A DNA stretch of 64,000 bases from Euryodendron excelsum (lineage: Eukaryota; Streptophyta; Magnoliopsida; Ericales; Pentaphylacaceae), in the NCBI GenBank assembly GCA_033060915.1, contig CM065378.1, positions 3,590,001-3,654,000 of the forward strand, given 5' to 3'. Both the position numbers and the translations under genes were made by a program. Under the pieces are notes generated by a model. That model was not told the origin of the DNA and did no database searches. It worked only from the letters and a program-made list of their open reading frames with translations. This document shows, one piece after another, positions 25,801 through 36,884 of the stretch. How positions within the stretch are numbered: the first letter of the stretch is position 1; every line of letters begins with the position of its first letter.

Positions 25801-26317
25801 TGGGACTCTTAGGTACCAGTCGCAATCACTTGTGGGACCCAATCTTCACTTATATACGCATATATGTCTGTATATATACAAAGTATTTGTGAAATATATA
25901 TATTTTTATATATGAGAGAGAGATCTTCCAACGTGGGACCCCTCAATTGGAGGTTCATGTTCGTCCATTTTACAGTTTATATTACACATAGATGGTACAT
26001 GTACTGAGACCAGTTTGGTACTATTTTTCGTTTAATTTTTTTAAAATTTATAAGTAAAAACATTAAATTTTTTAATTTTTTGTTTTTTTATTTATTTTTA
26101 ATTAAAATAAATTTAAAAAATAAAAAAATTAAAAAACTTAACTTTTTTTTTTTTATAAAACTTAATAAAAAAGTTATACAAAGCTTGTGGTTTTTGTCCA
26201 ATCTGATAAATTATTGCACCCCCACTGCTATAAAAGGCATAGGAAGCTTCCCTCTTCTATCATTCCTCTTCTGTTTCCATTTCTCCTCAAACTTTTTTAT
26301 TTATTTATTCCAAAGCC
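25790..26317 (+). promoter_or_regulatory. Promoter and 5'UTR of the first intact PAP gene
   Basis: A TATA box (TATAAAAG, 26229-26236) lies 89 bp before the ATG. Upstream, the block around 25,811-25,860 (containing CAGTCGCAATCACTTGT) and the segment with ACACATAGATGGTACA near 25,985 recur upstream of the second intact PAP (36,551-36,715). The promoter was therefore copied along with the gene. An AT-rich insertion around 26,030-26,170 is not shared. Confidence 0.75.
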
Positions 26318-29300
26318 ATGGTTGCTCTTTTGAGGAACAAAGATATGCTTCTCTCTCTCAAACTGATCACTGCGATTCTTGGGCTGTGTTTGGGTCTCGC
26401 CGTCGCCGATCTTCAGAGGTTCGACCACCCTGCCAAACCGGATGGATCGCTTAGCGTGTTGGTCGTTGGTGATTGGGGAAGAAGAGGAGCTTACAACCAA
26501 TCTGAAGTTGTTCTTCAGGTGACGTCATCAGCTTTCTCTTTCTTGATCAATCCTCTTTTGTCTCTCCAACTGTCCGAAATGGCAGTTTACATAACATGAC
26601 TATTATCCTCTTATTCATACCAGAGATTGATTTTGTTTTTTTTTTTTTGGTGGTTTTTGTGTTTGATGATGCTATTATATATATATATATATATATATGT
26701 TATTTTAAACAATTTTATTCTCTATATATTAAAATAAGTGGTTGTAAATATATATGTATGTATATATAATCTTTCTTGTCATGTATTTGTTGACATTACT
26801 ACATTAGTTTCCAAAGTCATGTGTAGCATGATGAGAAATATATATACATACATATATACATACCCATGTCCTATTATTAAAAAAGTTTTTACTATAAATA
26901 CCATCCATTTTATATGTAAAGTAGTACGGGTACACGGTGGTTTTTGTCAGTTTTTATATAAAATTTAAGATTTTTTTAATACTTATTAAAAGAAAATAAT
27001 AAAAAAATAAAAATTTATATAAAAAATGAGAATAGAGTTATTATAATAAACCTTTTATTATAATAAATTTTTTTATTTAAAGTGAATGATTTTTATTGAT
27101 AAAAAATTATATATAAATTTTTCTGTTAGCGCATTATTCAAAAACATATTACACTAAAATATTATAAGCCTATTCAACTGGTGAAGGAAAAAATCTTATC
27201 TTCCAATGAGTGCACGACCACACATTATTACATTGGCGTGGGAAATTAAAAAGGTGTAATTCTATGTAGATTCTTTATGCTCTTTTTAATTATAGGCCAA
27301 GTTTTATAAGGCGCCACAGTAACTTGTGGGGCATAAGTGAAACATGCATGGCATCCCATTCACTGACTATAGGACAACTAGTTTATGTGTTTATGTCTAA
27401 ATCAACGAATATCTTAAAGTCGAGCTAAACTGGCTTATTCTTTTTCTTTTTTTTTATTTTCTTTTTTTTGGAATGCAGAAAAGGTTCCTCAAAAGAATTT
27501 TGACTTTTGGATCTTAAGAGACCATTCATGTTTTGCCACATCTCTAGCTACTATAGACTTGAGCACATCTTGTCATTTCTTAACTTAATTTTCATTTGTT
27601 ATTTTAAAAAAAATTATATTCTTTATTTAAAATAACTATTTATATATACCTAACTATTGGGCTGTGACAATTGAGGGAAAAAAATTCAGTGGTTTAGTAG
27701 TATGACGTGATTTTTTATTATATCAATAATATTAATTTGTTATAAAGGGAAGGCTTTTAAAAATTAAAAAACACTACATGCTAAAATTTGATAAACATGA
27801 GGTACTTCTGCAAATACATCATAATGTTAAAAAATTTCTTATCATCTATTTGTTGGCATTACTACCTTAGTTTTTAAAGTCATGTGTAGCATGATGAGAA
27901 ATATATATGCCCAAGTCCTATTATTAAAAAAGTTACCATAAATGCCATCGATTTTATGGGTAAGCTTAAAGGTGGTACTGGTACAAGCTGGTTTTTTTTT
28001 TTTTTTTTTTTTGTCAACTTTTATATTGAGTTTAAAATTTTTTAGTGTCTTGTTAGAAGAAATAAAAATAACTAAAATTAAAATACAGTAAGTACTGACC
28101 AATACATAACCTGAGAATCTTTCAACTGGTGAAGGTAGAAAACTTTAGGTTCCAATGAGTGCATGACAACACATTACATTGGTGTAGACTTAAAAGGGTA
28201 TAATTCCAGATAGATTCTTTATGCTCTTTGAATTGGCAGACAAGTTTATTGGGCGACACATCAACTTGTGGGCATAGATTGTAGAGCATGGCTATGGGAC
28301 AACTTGCTTATGCCTTTGAGGCCAAATCAAAAGAGCTAAACTTGCTTTTTATTAAAGGAGCAAAAGCATAATCAAAAGAATTGTGACTCTTGAAACTTTC
28401 AAAGACCATTCATATTTTGACAGATCTATAGGCTAATGTGGACTTGAGCACATCTTATCATTCCTTGTTTTGCAATTCTTTTTCCAATTTGCTTTACGTA
28501 ATTGGATAGATAGAGATAGATGAAAGCATGACATAATATGCCTTTCATTATTCTTTAAGGAAAAATCCATTATCACTACGGAAAAAGATAATGCATTGTT
28601 AGAAATTCTTAAAAATTATCGTGAAAATTCTCTGTTTTTCTCATAATTTTAAGTATAGTTAATGCTCTCAAATCCTATTTTTTAACCAATAATATAAACT
28701 GTTTCTTATAAATTTCTATAGCAAATATATAGCATTAGCATTTTAATTGTGCTGTTCATTTAAGTATTATAATACTTTATGCTACCTGTTTTAATATCTT
28801 GAATTTTTTTTTATAAATATCCTATTTGATTTTACGTCGTCTAGAATTTTTCGTTTTCTATAATTATTTTAGATTACATTTAATATTTCCGTTTCTCGTA
28901 TCATTTTTCACTTTCTTTTCTAGTTTGCTTAAACTGTGAGTTCTGTCTGAGCCAAAAACAAAAAAGAGTAAAAAAAATAAAAACAAAACAACCGATTTAT
29001 GCTTTTGAGTCCGAATCAACATATTCACAAAGCAGAAACCAATCACTTTTGGCCACATCTCTATCTAATATGGACTTGAGCATCTCTGATCAATCCTTTT
29101 CTATTGCAATCCGTAAATTGTTACAGAGAGCAAGACGAGAGTTTGGGAGAATATACCCTTTATTGTCCTTTTCTATTTTAAAGGGCAAAATATTCATTTT
29201 TGAACTTTTTTTTCTTGTAGTTTTATTTTTTCTTTGGCAATTTATGCCCATGCTTCAAGTTAGTATTACATAAAGTATTAAATAGAAATATGATAAAATA

Positions 29301-31026
29301 TTCCACTCCTACTTTGGTCAATTGGCTGATTTTTTTCAGGGGATATAAATATCATCAGATTTAGTTTGTTATTTTCTCAGAAATGGCTAGTTGATCAACA
29401 AGTAATTTTTTTGAGAATCATTATTTTAAACGTATTAATTTTTTTGTATATATTTCTCAGATGAGCAAAGCAAGTGAGAAGTTGGACACAGATTTTATCA
29501 TTTCCACTGGTGATAACTTCTACGAAGATGGATTAACGGGTGTAGATGATCCAGCATTCGAGGAGTCATTTAGCAATATTTACACAGCCCCGAGCTTACA
29601 AAAGCAGTGGTACACAGGTGAATTCAAGCTAGCTTTAAATTAATATTATTGCAAACTCTATATCTCTCAAATATTGATTAAGTACTTATAACTTAGGGGT
29701 TCTTTTTTTTCTTTTCTTTTCTTGCCAAGTTCTTGAACTACACTCAATTAACAAACAAATTGATGTTGGGTTTGATATTCCTTGTTTGTCTTACAGTTTT
29801 GGGCAACCATGACTATAGAGGAGATGTTCTGGCACAGTTAAGTCCCATCCTTACGAAAAAGGATGGCAGATGGTTTTGCCTAAGATCTTATATTCTCGAT
29901 GCAGGTGAAGTTATCAAGACCCTTTTAATTTTGAACTTTCTTATTTTATAAAAAAAGATTAAGCACTTCATCCATTACATTTGACATATGTTATCACCTT
30001 CTTTTATTGTGTATCATTTTTTTTTTTTTTCTGTTTTATGTTTGGCAGAAATAGCGGAATTTTTCTTCGTAGATACCACTCCATTCCACGATAAATACTT
30101 TACTAAGCCGGGGCACAGTACTTATGACTGGCGAGGCGTGCTTCCCCGAGAGGAATACCTCTCAAATCTCTTAAAGGTGAGCTGATAATTAATTTTAGTT
30201 GGTTCAAATCCAAACATTAAATTCATTATATCTCTTTAGTCTAACAAAGCAATTTTTTATTTGGTTTTCCGAGATGTTTATGAAAGGCAGAATAAAATTT
30301 TAGGTTGGAAAAAATCAAATGACGAAAACCCTGTGGTGAAATGAATGAACAGTTTTGTACCATTGATTTGTTATAGGATGTGGATTCAGCATTAAGGGAA
30401 TCAAGTGCGAAGTGGAAATTTGTTGTTGGTCACCATACAATGAGAAGCGCTGGCGAGCATGGTGACACAGTCGAGCTTGTAGCCAAACTTCTCCCAATAC
30501 TTCAGGTAGATAACATTTGCCTTTAATGGAAAATATAACATAACAAACAATGAATTTTTTGATTTTTTCCAGCTGAAAATTATGGTCCAAGCTACGATAT
30601 TTTATTTCCTAAACAATCCCGTGACAATTTTTCAGGCTAACAATGTCGATCTTTACATAAATGGACATGACCATTGCTTGCAACACATCAGTAGTCCGGA
30701 CAGGTAATATTTAATAACCAAACTATTATGAGATATAATTGAATTTTTTGAAAAAAATAATAGAACTGACTTAAAGAGAAACTAAATCGATTCATTCAAA
30801 TATTGTTTGCAGTCCACTTCAATTTTTGACAAGCGGTGGCGGCTCAAAGGCATGGAGGGGTGGTGTTAGTTGGTGGAATCCAGATGAAATGAAGTTATAC
30901 TATGACGGACAAGGCTTTATGACGCTACAAATTACTCAAGCTGAAGTTGATGTCGTATACTATGATATTGTTGGTAATGTTCTGCACAAATGGAGTGTAA
31001 CCAAGCCAATTTATGCTACTTTCTAG
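26318..31026 (+). CDS. Purple acid phosphatase, small plant type, 334 aa (first intact copy)
   Basis: The product is a secreted binuclear metallophosphatase that hydrolyses phosphate monoesters and is usually linked to phosphate scavenging. Exons: 26318-26518, 29461-29617, 29797-29904, 30049-30176, 30377-30505, 30636-30703, 30813-31026; all introns are GT-AG and the total is 1005 nt. A signal peptide spans about residues 1-30 (hydrophobic [12 protein letters not shown]). All seven metal ligands are present: Asp52 (GDWG), Asp85 and Tyr88 (GDNFY), Asn123 (GNHD), His217 (GHH), His252 and His254 (GHDH). A glycosylation sequon NQS is at residue 60. Length and motifs fit the low-molecular-weight group (Arabidopsis PAP3, 7, 8, 17); I cannot assign one orthologue. 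Intron 1 is 2.9 kb and carries an internal duplication. Confidence 0.95.
26677..26698. repeat. (AT)n microsatellite in PAP intron 1
   Basis: About 11 AT repeats lie shortly after exon 1. A shorter TA run occurs at the matching place in the second intact copy (about 37,255-37,270). Confidence 0.8.
26779..28500. repeat. Tandem segmental duplication inside PAP intron 1 (unit about 1 kb)
   Basis: The block starting at 26,779 (TTGTTGACATTACTACATTA, then GTCATGTGTAGCATGATGAG) recurs at 27,843 with about the same order of landmarks. The CAACTGGTGAAGG and CTTCCAATGAGTGCA segment at 27,172 recurs at about 28,122, and GACTTGAGCACATCTT at about 27,557 recurs at about 28,441. The second intact PAP has a single CAACTGGTGAAGG block (37,681) in its first intron. 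Confidence 0.75.
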
Positions 31027-33540
31027 AGCGGTTTACATGAAGGTAGGCAACGTTGGCACTTTGAAGATCTTAGTTATAATATGTCGAATATAATGCTTGG
31101 CCATGGAGATATGTAAGCGAAACGAAACGTTAGTATTCTAAATGAGTGTTGATGGATTTGTTGTATTGAAAGTAAGCAAATAGCTGAGTAATCAAAACAT
31201 TAACAAATCATGCAAGTTATGTACGTACTTGTTTATACGCAGTCAAATCATTGTGTGGATGTGTGCGAGGTGAAAGGAGAAAACTTCGACCAGGAAAAAT
31301 TCAATTATTTGAAAAACAAAAGTAGCAAGATTTAATCTGCGGGGTTGGCGGAAATTGCAAATATACACATACTACCTATGCATATATGTACATTCTAGAA
31401 ATAAAATGTTTCCAAAGCTCTATGGTTAGTGGTACCAAACCAAAATATACCATAGAAGTATGGCAACTGTGGACTTCATAGATCCTAAATTCCTTCCCAA
31501 ATTTGTTATCAAGACCTCCATCGATTTTTGTACTTAATTCACACCTTCTCCACTAAATGCAAAATTTATTGATTTCAACGACTCGTTAAGAAATGTTAAA
31601 GGCCATGTGAAATATGAGAACATCTTAAACTCGTCAGATTATAGTAATGAAGACATGAAAGAAAGGAGTGAATTGGACCAAGAGTTGATGCTTGCTTTTG
31701 ACAAAATAAACAAAACTTAAAAACAACCATTGAATTTTTTTTTTTTTTTTTTTTTTTTGTTGATATAACAACCATTGGTTTGAGAATAATATTGTTTTGT
31801 TATCTTCTCCTTCTTTTTGATGTCTCAGGGTATAATTCTATGGAATATTTATGTGCTTTCTTTATGGAAGACGTATTCATGGGACCTTTGTAGCTGTGGG
31901 GCTTATGGAAGGTGACCTGCATAAGTGGGTAAAAGACAACTAATTCATGTCCTTGAAGTAATAAAAAAACAAAAAGAAAAAAAGGTTGCAAAGAGAAAAA
32001 GGTCAATAAAACACCATAATTTCTCAAAAGCCAAATAATTTTGGAATTTTTTTAAATGCTAATAGGAGCCGAGAATATATTTGGAAACATTATGGTAATG
32101 CGAGGATATCATATCATAATATCTTACTTTAATTAGGCATTGTGGTATATCTCATCATATCTAACAACGAAGATAATATTAAGCGCATGGAAAATGTACA
32201 TTAATAAAAATAGAAAAGAAGATACATGGTTATAAAATTTTATGCTCTTAAGCTTTCAGAGTAGATAAATAAAATATGAAGAAGTTTTTTATTTTTATTT
32301 TTGCCAAGAAAGCATAATTATATTATAGGAAGAGGGAAATACAAGGGATTGGCATGACTACATGCCCAACCGATTCATGTCCAACAATAAGCTTTTGGAA
32401 TTATTGATTCTAGGCACAAAAAAAAAAAAAAAAAGGTTCTGAGCCTAGCTAATCATTATTTTTAGTCAATTTCATATTAAGAATAACCACCCATCTCTTC
32501 ATTTATTCTAATCCCAACCTCCCATTTTTCTTGTTACGTATTTGATTAGAAAGAAAGACAAAGATAATAATAAAGTTTATATGGCTTATTTTATCAATAA
32601 GTGGAAAAAGATTATATATATATAATTATCTAGCCAAAATGGTGATGTACATGTAAATTTGCATACTATCAGATGATTATTCTTCAGGACAAACTGAAAA
32701 ATACAATCAATAAATATTTATGCAATTTAATTAATATTTCCAAAAGCAAATAATTATATTGATATGAAAATAAAATAATTAAATATTCACCACATTCTCC
32801 TGTTCCAAATTTGGATCCAGCAATTTAATTTTTAGTGCAATAGTACATGCGGCACAAGGGCATCTAAGGGTAATGTTTTTTTTTTTTTGTTTGGTTTTTT
32901 GGTTCATGAAAAGGGTTGCACTAGGCTACGCAACAATTCCGTCAAACCACTAGAGTCCACAACAACACAAAAGGGAGACAGAGTCTCTGCGTGAGAACCA
33001 ACCACGAGACAAGCTCGGGGTATAGGCCTCTATATATTGCCTGTGGATTATAAAGCACGAATGACTCCAACAAGAGGTTACGGAGAGTCAAACTTAAGTT
33101 TTGAGTGAATAAGACGGTAAACTCATCCACCAAACCAACCTCTTGTTGGTAGGAACGAAGTCATGTATTGAATAAAGGGGCCATGCCCCCCCTAATATTC
33201 AAACAACCCCGTTAGGTATAGTAAAAATTAAGGCAAAATTTTTTTAACATTGTAAAGTGGCCCCCTCCAATTTTAAAAAATATTATATTTAGTATAAAAT
33301 CAAGTTCATAAAAAGTTTTCATAATAAAATGACATTTTTGTTGTACAATGTTATATAATGTGGTCCATTTTTGTTGCTATTTGGGTTTTTTTTTTTTTTA
33401 ATGATATGAATTGATTATGGTCCAATTCCTATGTTTATCCGTACCTAATTATTGAGATTTTGGGTAAAATTTGAAAAAAAGAACACAACTCAATTTTTGT
33501 TAGGCCTGTGGAGTGGACTGTAAATTAATGTTGTAAAGAA
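31027..33540. repeat. 3' flank of the first intact PAP, shared with the second copy
   Basis: No gene was seen. Much of this flank is colinear with 40,276-42,400 after the second intact PAP. Shared landmarks are AAATATGAGAACATC (about 31,611) with AAATATGAGAGCATG (about 41,143), GTGGGGCTTATGGAAG (about 31,895 and 41,398), CAGCCTAGCTAATCAT-like sequence (about 32,442 and 41,989) and TGGATCCAGCAATTTAATT (about 32,812 and 42,343). Each copy has its own insertions. Confidence 0.7.
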
Positions 33541-33557
33541 TTTTTTAGTACATAAAA

Positions 33558-33706
33558 CGTAGCTGGCATTATTAGTTGAAAATTTTTTTAAGCTCCTATC
33601 AAAATTTGAGGACATGGTAAAATTGTTGGATCGTAGCTGGCATTATTAGTTGAAACTATTTTTAAGCTCCTATCAAAATTTGAGGACATGGTAAAATCGT
33701 TGAATC
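33558..33706. repeat. 74-bp tandem duplication
   Basis: The unit beginning CGTAGCTGGCATTATTAG occurs at 33,558 and again at 33,632. The two copies are nearly identical through GAGGACATGGTAAAAT. High identity indicates a recent event. Confidence 0.85.
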
Positions 33707-34240
33707 GTACTAATGAAGACAGGAAAGTGAGGAGTCGAATCAAGAAATTGACACACTTTTGTGAACAAACACAAGAATTAGAATGCACCACAGGATTAGA
33801 GATATTGTTCTGTTATCTTTATTTTGTCTTTGATGTTATGGGGTATAATTCCATCAACCATACAGAATATTCTGCGTATTCTTTGTAAATGTATGTAGGG
33901 AACCTTTGCAACCATGGGGGATATGGAAGATGGCCTCGTTTTGGTATAAGTGAGTTGAAGAAAACTAATTTATGTCCTTAAGAGTTCAAAATCAACCAAT
34001 ACAAAAAATAAATAAATAATAAAAATTGATTGCTACAAAGAGGATATGGTAGATATTATAACTTCAAAAAGGCCAAATGAAATTTTACAAATTTTAGTGC
34101 TACTTTTGTACAAGAGAATAGTTGGAAGCATTATGTTAATGTGACAAATCACACAGTAATACCTTATGAAGATACGACTAAATTAGATGCATGGAAAATA
34201 TACATCATTAGAATAGAACAGCAATATGCTGTTAAGCTTT
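33700..34240. repeat. Second downstream repeat block of the first intact PAP
   Basis: The sequence from TAATGAAGACAGGAAAGTGA (about 33,710) through ACCTTTGCAACC (about 33,902) resembles both 31,645-31,960 and 42,700-42,960. The downstream region of each intact gene therefore carries two diverged copies of the same block. Confidence 0.65.
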
Positions 34241-34249
34241 CAGGTTAAA

Positions 34250-36330
34250 TGATTACGCCCAGAATATGACAATCTATTAATACTCAAGTGCAGGTGTTGC
34301 GAAATAGTAAATAAAATTCGATAAGACCGGAGTCGACCCACAGGGAACAATTATCAAAATATGTAAAGTTAAGTGCTAAAATTTACTCACGATAAAAGAT
34401 TAAATACTGACTAAGTCATGCTAGATACTATAGTGTTATAATGGTTTAAGTAGAAACCTAAGCTAACTTTTTTGAATTTCACCTAGAAAAGTACTAACGA
34501 GAATTAGACAATTATTACAAAAAATGATAACCAAAACAAAATAGTTTAATTTGTGGTGATTGATGATTGTAGAATGAGACTTTAATTAAATTAAATAAAA
34601 CATTCTTAGATTCAATTGATCCAATCACTTGATTCACTCGAAAATTTCAACAGAGATTTTGTAACTCAAATCATTGGCTTTGTCTTAAACCTTTGATTCA
34701 AAAAATTAAGTTATTAGAATAAAGATTCAATAATAAGTAAATTTATAATAATAAAATTAAAGTCATAGATTTATACAATCGATCTGTGTAATAACTATAC
34801 CAAACTAATATTTGTGCATAAAAATTACTAAATTTAATTAAAAAATATAAGTTTTCTCAAAGATCTAGAATTTAATTACTAATAATTAAAAGATTTTAAA
34901 GATAAAATAATGAATACTCAATTACCTTCATTGATATTTCAAAATCCTTGGATAATCTCTACAATTGGCTCTAAGAATAAAACTAGTTATTCATAGTATT
35001 GAAAAGACATGACTTGAAAAATAACTTCATAAATAAAAAAACTTATTACAACAGAATAACGGCAAAGAAAAGATTAAAAAATTAACTTGCTAAACAGCTA
35101 CTAACAAACTAACTGCTAAGGAAGAATCAGCATCTTCCCTTCTGCTCTACACCCCTTTGCTCTCTCTTTTTTTTTTTTGGCTTCTCCCCTTCCTCCTTTT
35201 ATAGACTTTGGAGGAAATCTTCTTCTATATTTTTTTTTTTTCTTTGTCGGCCGCCCTACCTCCTTTTTTCTTTTCTTCTTCCTTTCTTTTTCTCATTTTC
35301 CTTGTCAGCAGCAGCTCCTCCTGCACACAAATGACATATATATGTATGGTAAAAGACATAATATAATATATATATATATATATAAAGTAAAAATATATTA
35401 TAATATACATATATATATATAGACATATACACTATATCACCTTCTTTTATTTTATTTGATTTTATCTTCAAATCTGCTCAAAGCGTGTAAAACAATAAAA
35501 ATACTATAGTTATATAAAAATGATAAATAACATACAAATAATAACCAATATTAATTAGCTTATAATTAGGACTCTAATTATATTTTTTTAAAGTGCAATC
35601 ATTAAATAAATGAACTAATCAATTAACAAACTAAGAAAAAAGAAATTTGTTTTAGGATAATCAATTCCTAGAAGAAAAAAAAATTGGGCTACCTCACCAT
35701 TCGTTTTAGTACTCCGTGCTATAACTTTGAATAGTTATAAGAATAAACTTGCAACCCAACTTATTGATTCACAACTCCGCTTTGATCTACAACTATGGTA
35801 GAAGTTTTAGATTTGATCGTTAGATACTCATGATTCACCGTTCTTCCGTGTTATCGACGTCATTCTTTAAAATACGCCAAAGATGATATGTGTTAAGTTT
35901 GTTGTTAACTAAAAGAAACACTCTAATTATTTGAAAGGGATAATAAAGCTCTTAATAGATGATCTCTCTTCAAGTGTGTTAAAATTTTCTCTAAGGTTTT
36001 AAAAGTCTTACTTAGAGTCTGGAGTGTTTGTAGAACCATAGATTTCGTGTAAGTTAAAGTAGAAAGTTTTCAAACCCGATAAGAATTTAAATGTAAAAGT
36101 CCTCGATTTTGTCTAACATTCGAACTATCTAGCCCACTGTTCAAATGTCTCTACCATTTGAATGCCTAAGCAAGCTGTTCGAACGCATGACAAAAAACTT
36201 GTTCTCTCTGTTTTGCATTTATTACAATACCTTAATTTATTCGTATACTTTGACATATCTATATAAATATTAAAATTACGTATAAAGTATTTTTGCTCAA
36301 AATTCACCAGTCTAAAAACCTAACAATCTT
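34250..36330 (-). mobile_element. Degenerate LTR-like element between the two intact PAP genes
   Basis: This block has no counterpart around the other PAP copy. It has LTR features in minus orientation: a minus-strand TATA box (TATAAAAGG, complement of 35195-35203), and a low-coordinate end with CAAGTGCAGGTGTTGCG followed by GTCGACCCACAGGGAA, as seen near the primer-site end of Gypsy LTRs. GTTCGAACG-type motifs lie near its upper end (about 36,120-36,190), like the LTRs at the left of the window. No primer site or coding region remains, so it is probably a solo LTR. Ends are approximate. Confidence 0.5.
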
Positions 36331-36539
36331 TTCCATCCATCATTAAAATAGTCACCAATTACCCGCCATTATTTTACTTCCATAAATTTGCGAACAAGTC
36401 GTACCTTGAAAATTTGAAATAGCAACCCAAAAAACAGAGAGATTGTATTACGCATATATTATCAGAATTTGCTTTTTGTTACCCTTTGCTTTGGATATTT
36501 TGGTAACATGTACGGAGACAGAAACCCATTGTCAGCAAA

Positions 36540-36884
36540 GTATATTATTTAGGTCCAGTCGCAATCACTTGTAAAACCCAATCTCCACACATATATGTTG
36601 TATAAAATACATATATGTGAGAGCGAGAGAGTGAAATCTTCCCACTTGGGACCCACAGTTGGTGGTGCTCGTTTGTCCATTAACAGTTTATTAGACACAG
36701 ATGGTACAAATATTAAGCTTTGTTGTTAATTTTCTACAGCCAATGTTTTGGCCAAGCTATTGAATTATTGCACCACCCACTGCTATAAAAAGTAGACTTT
36801 AAGCACCCATTAGTAGCACAGGAAACTTCCTCTTTCATCATTTCTCTCCTTTTGAAGAACTCTCTCACTTTTTGTTCCAAAGCC
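36540..36884 (+). promoter_or_regulatory. Promoter and 5'UTR of the second intact PAP gene
   Basis: A TATA box (TATAAAAAG, starting 36784) lies about 100 bp before the ATG. The block at 36,551-36,590 containing CAGTCGCAATCACTTGT and the ACACAGATGGTACA segment near 36,694 are shared with the promoter of the first intact PAP. Confidence 0.75.

Noticed and set aside
35177..35471. Overlapping open frames on both strands near the AT-rich (TA)n run
   Set aside because: They translate microsatellite and pyrimidine-rich DNA inside the LTR-like element, with no protein-like pattern.
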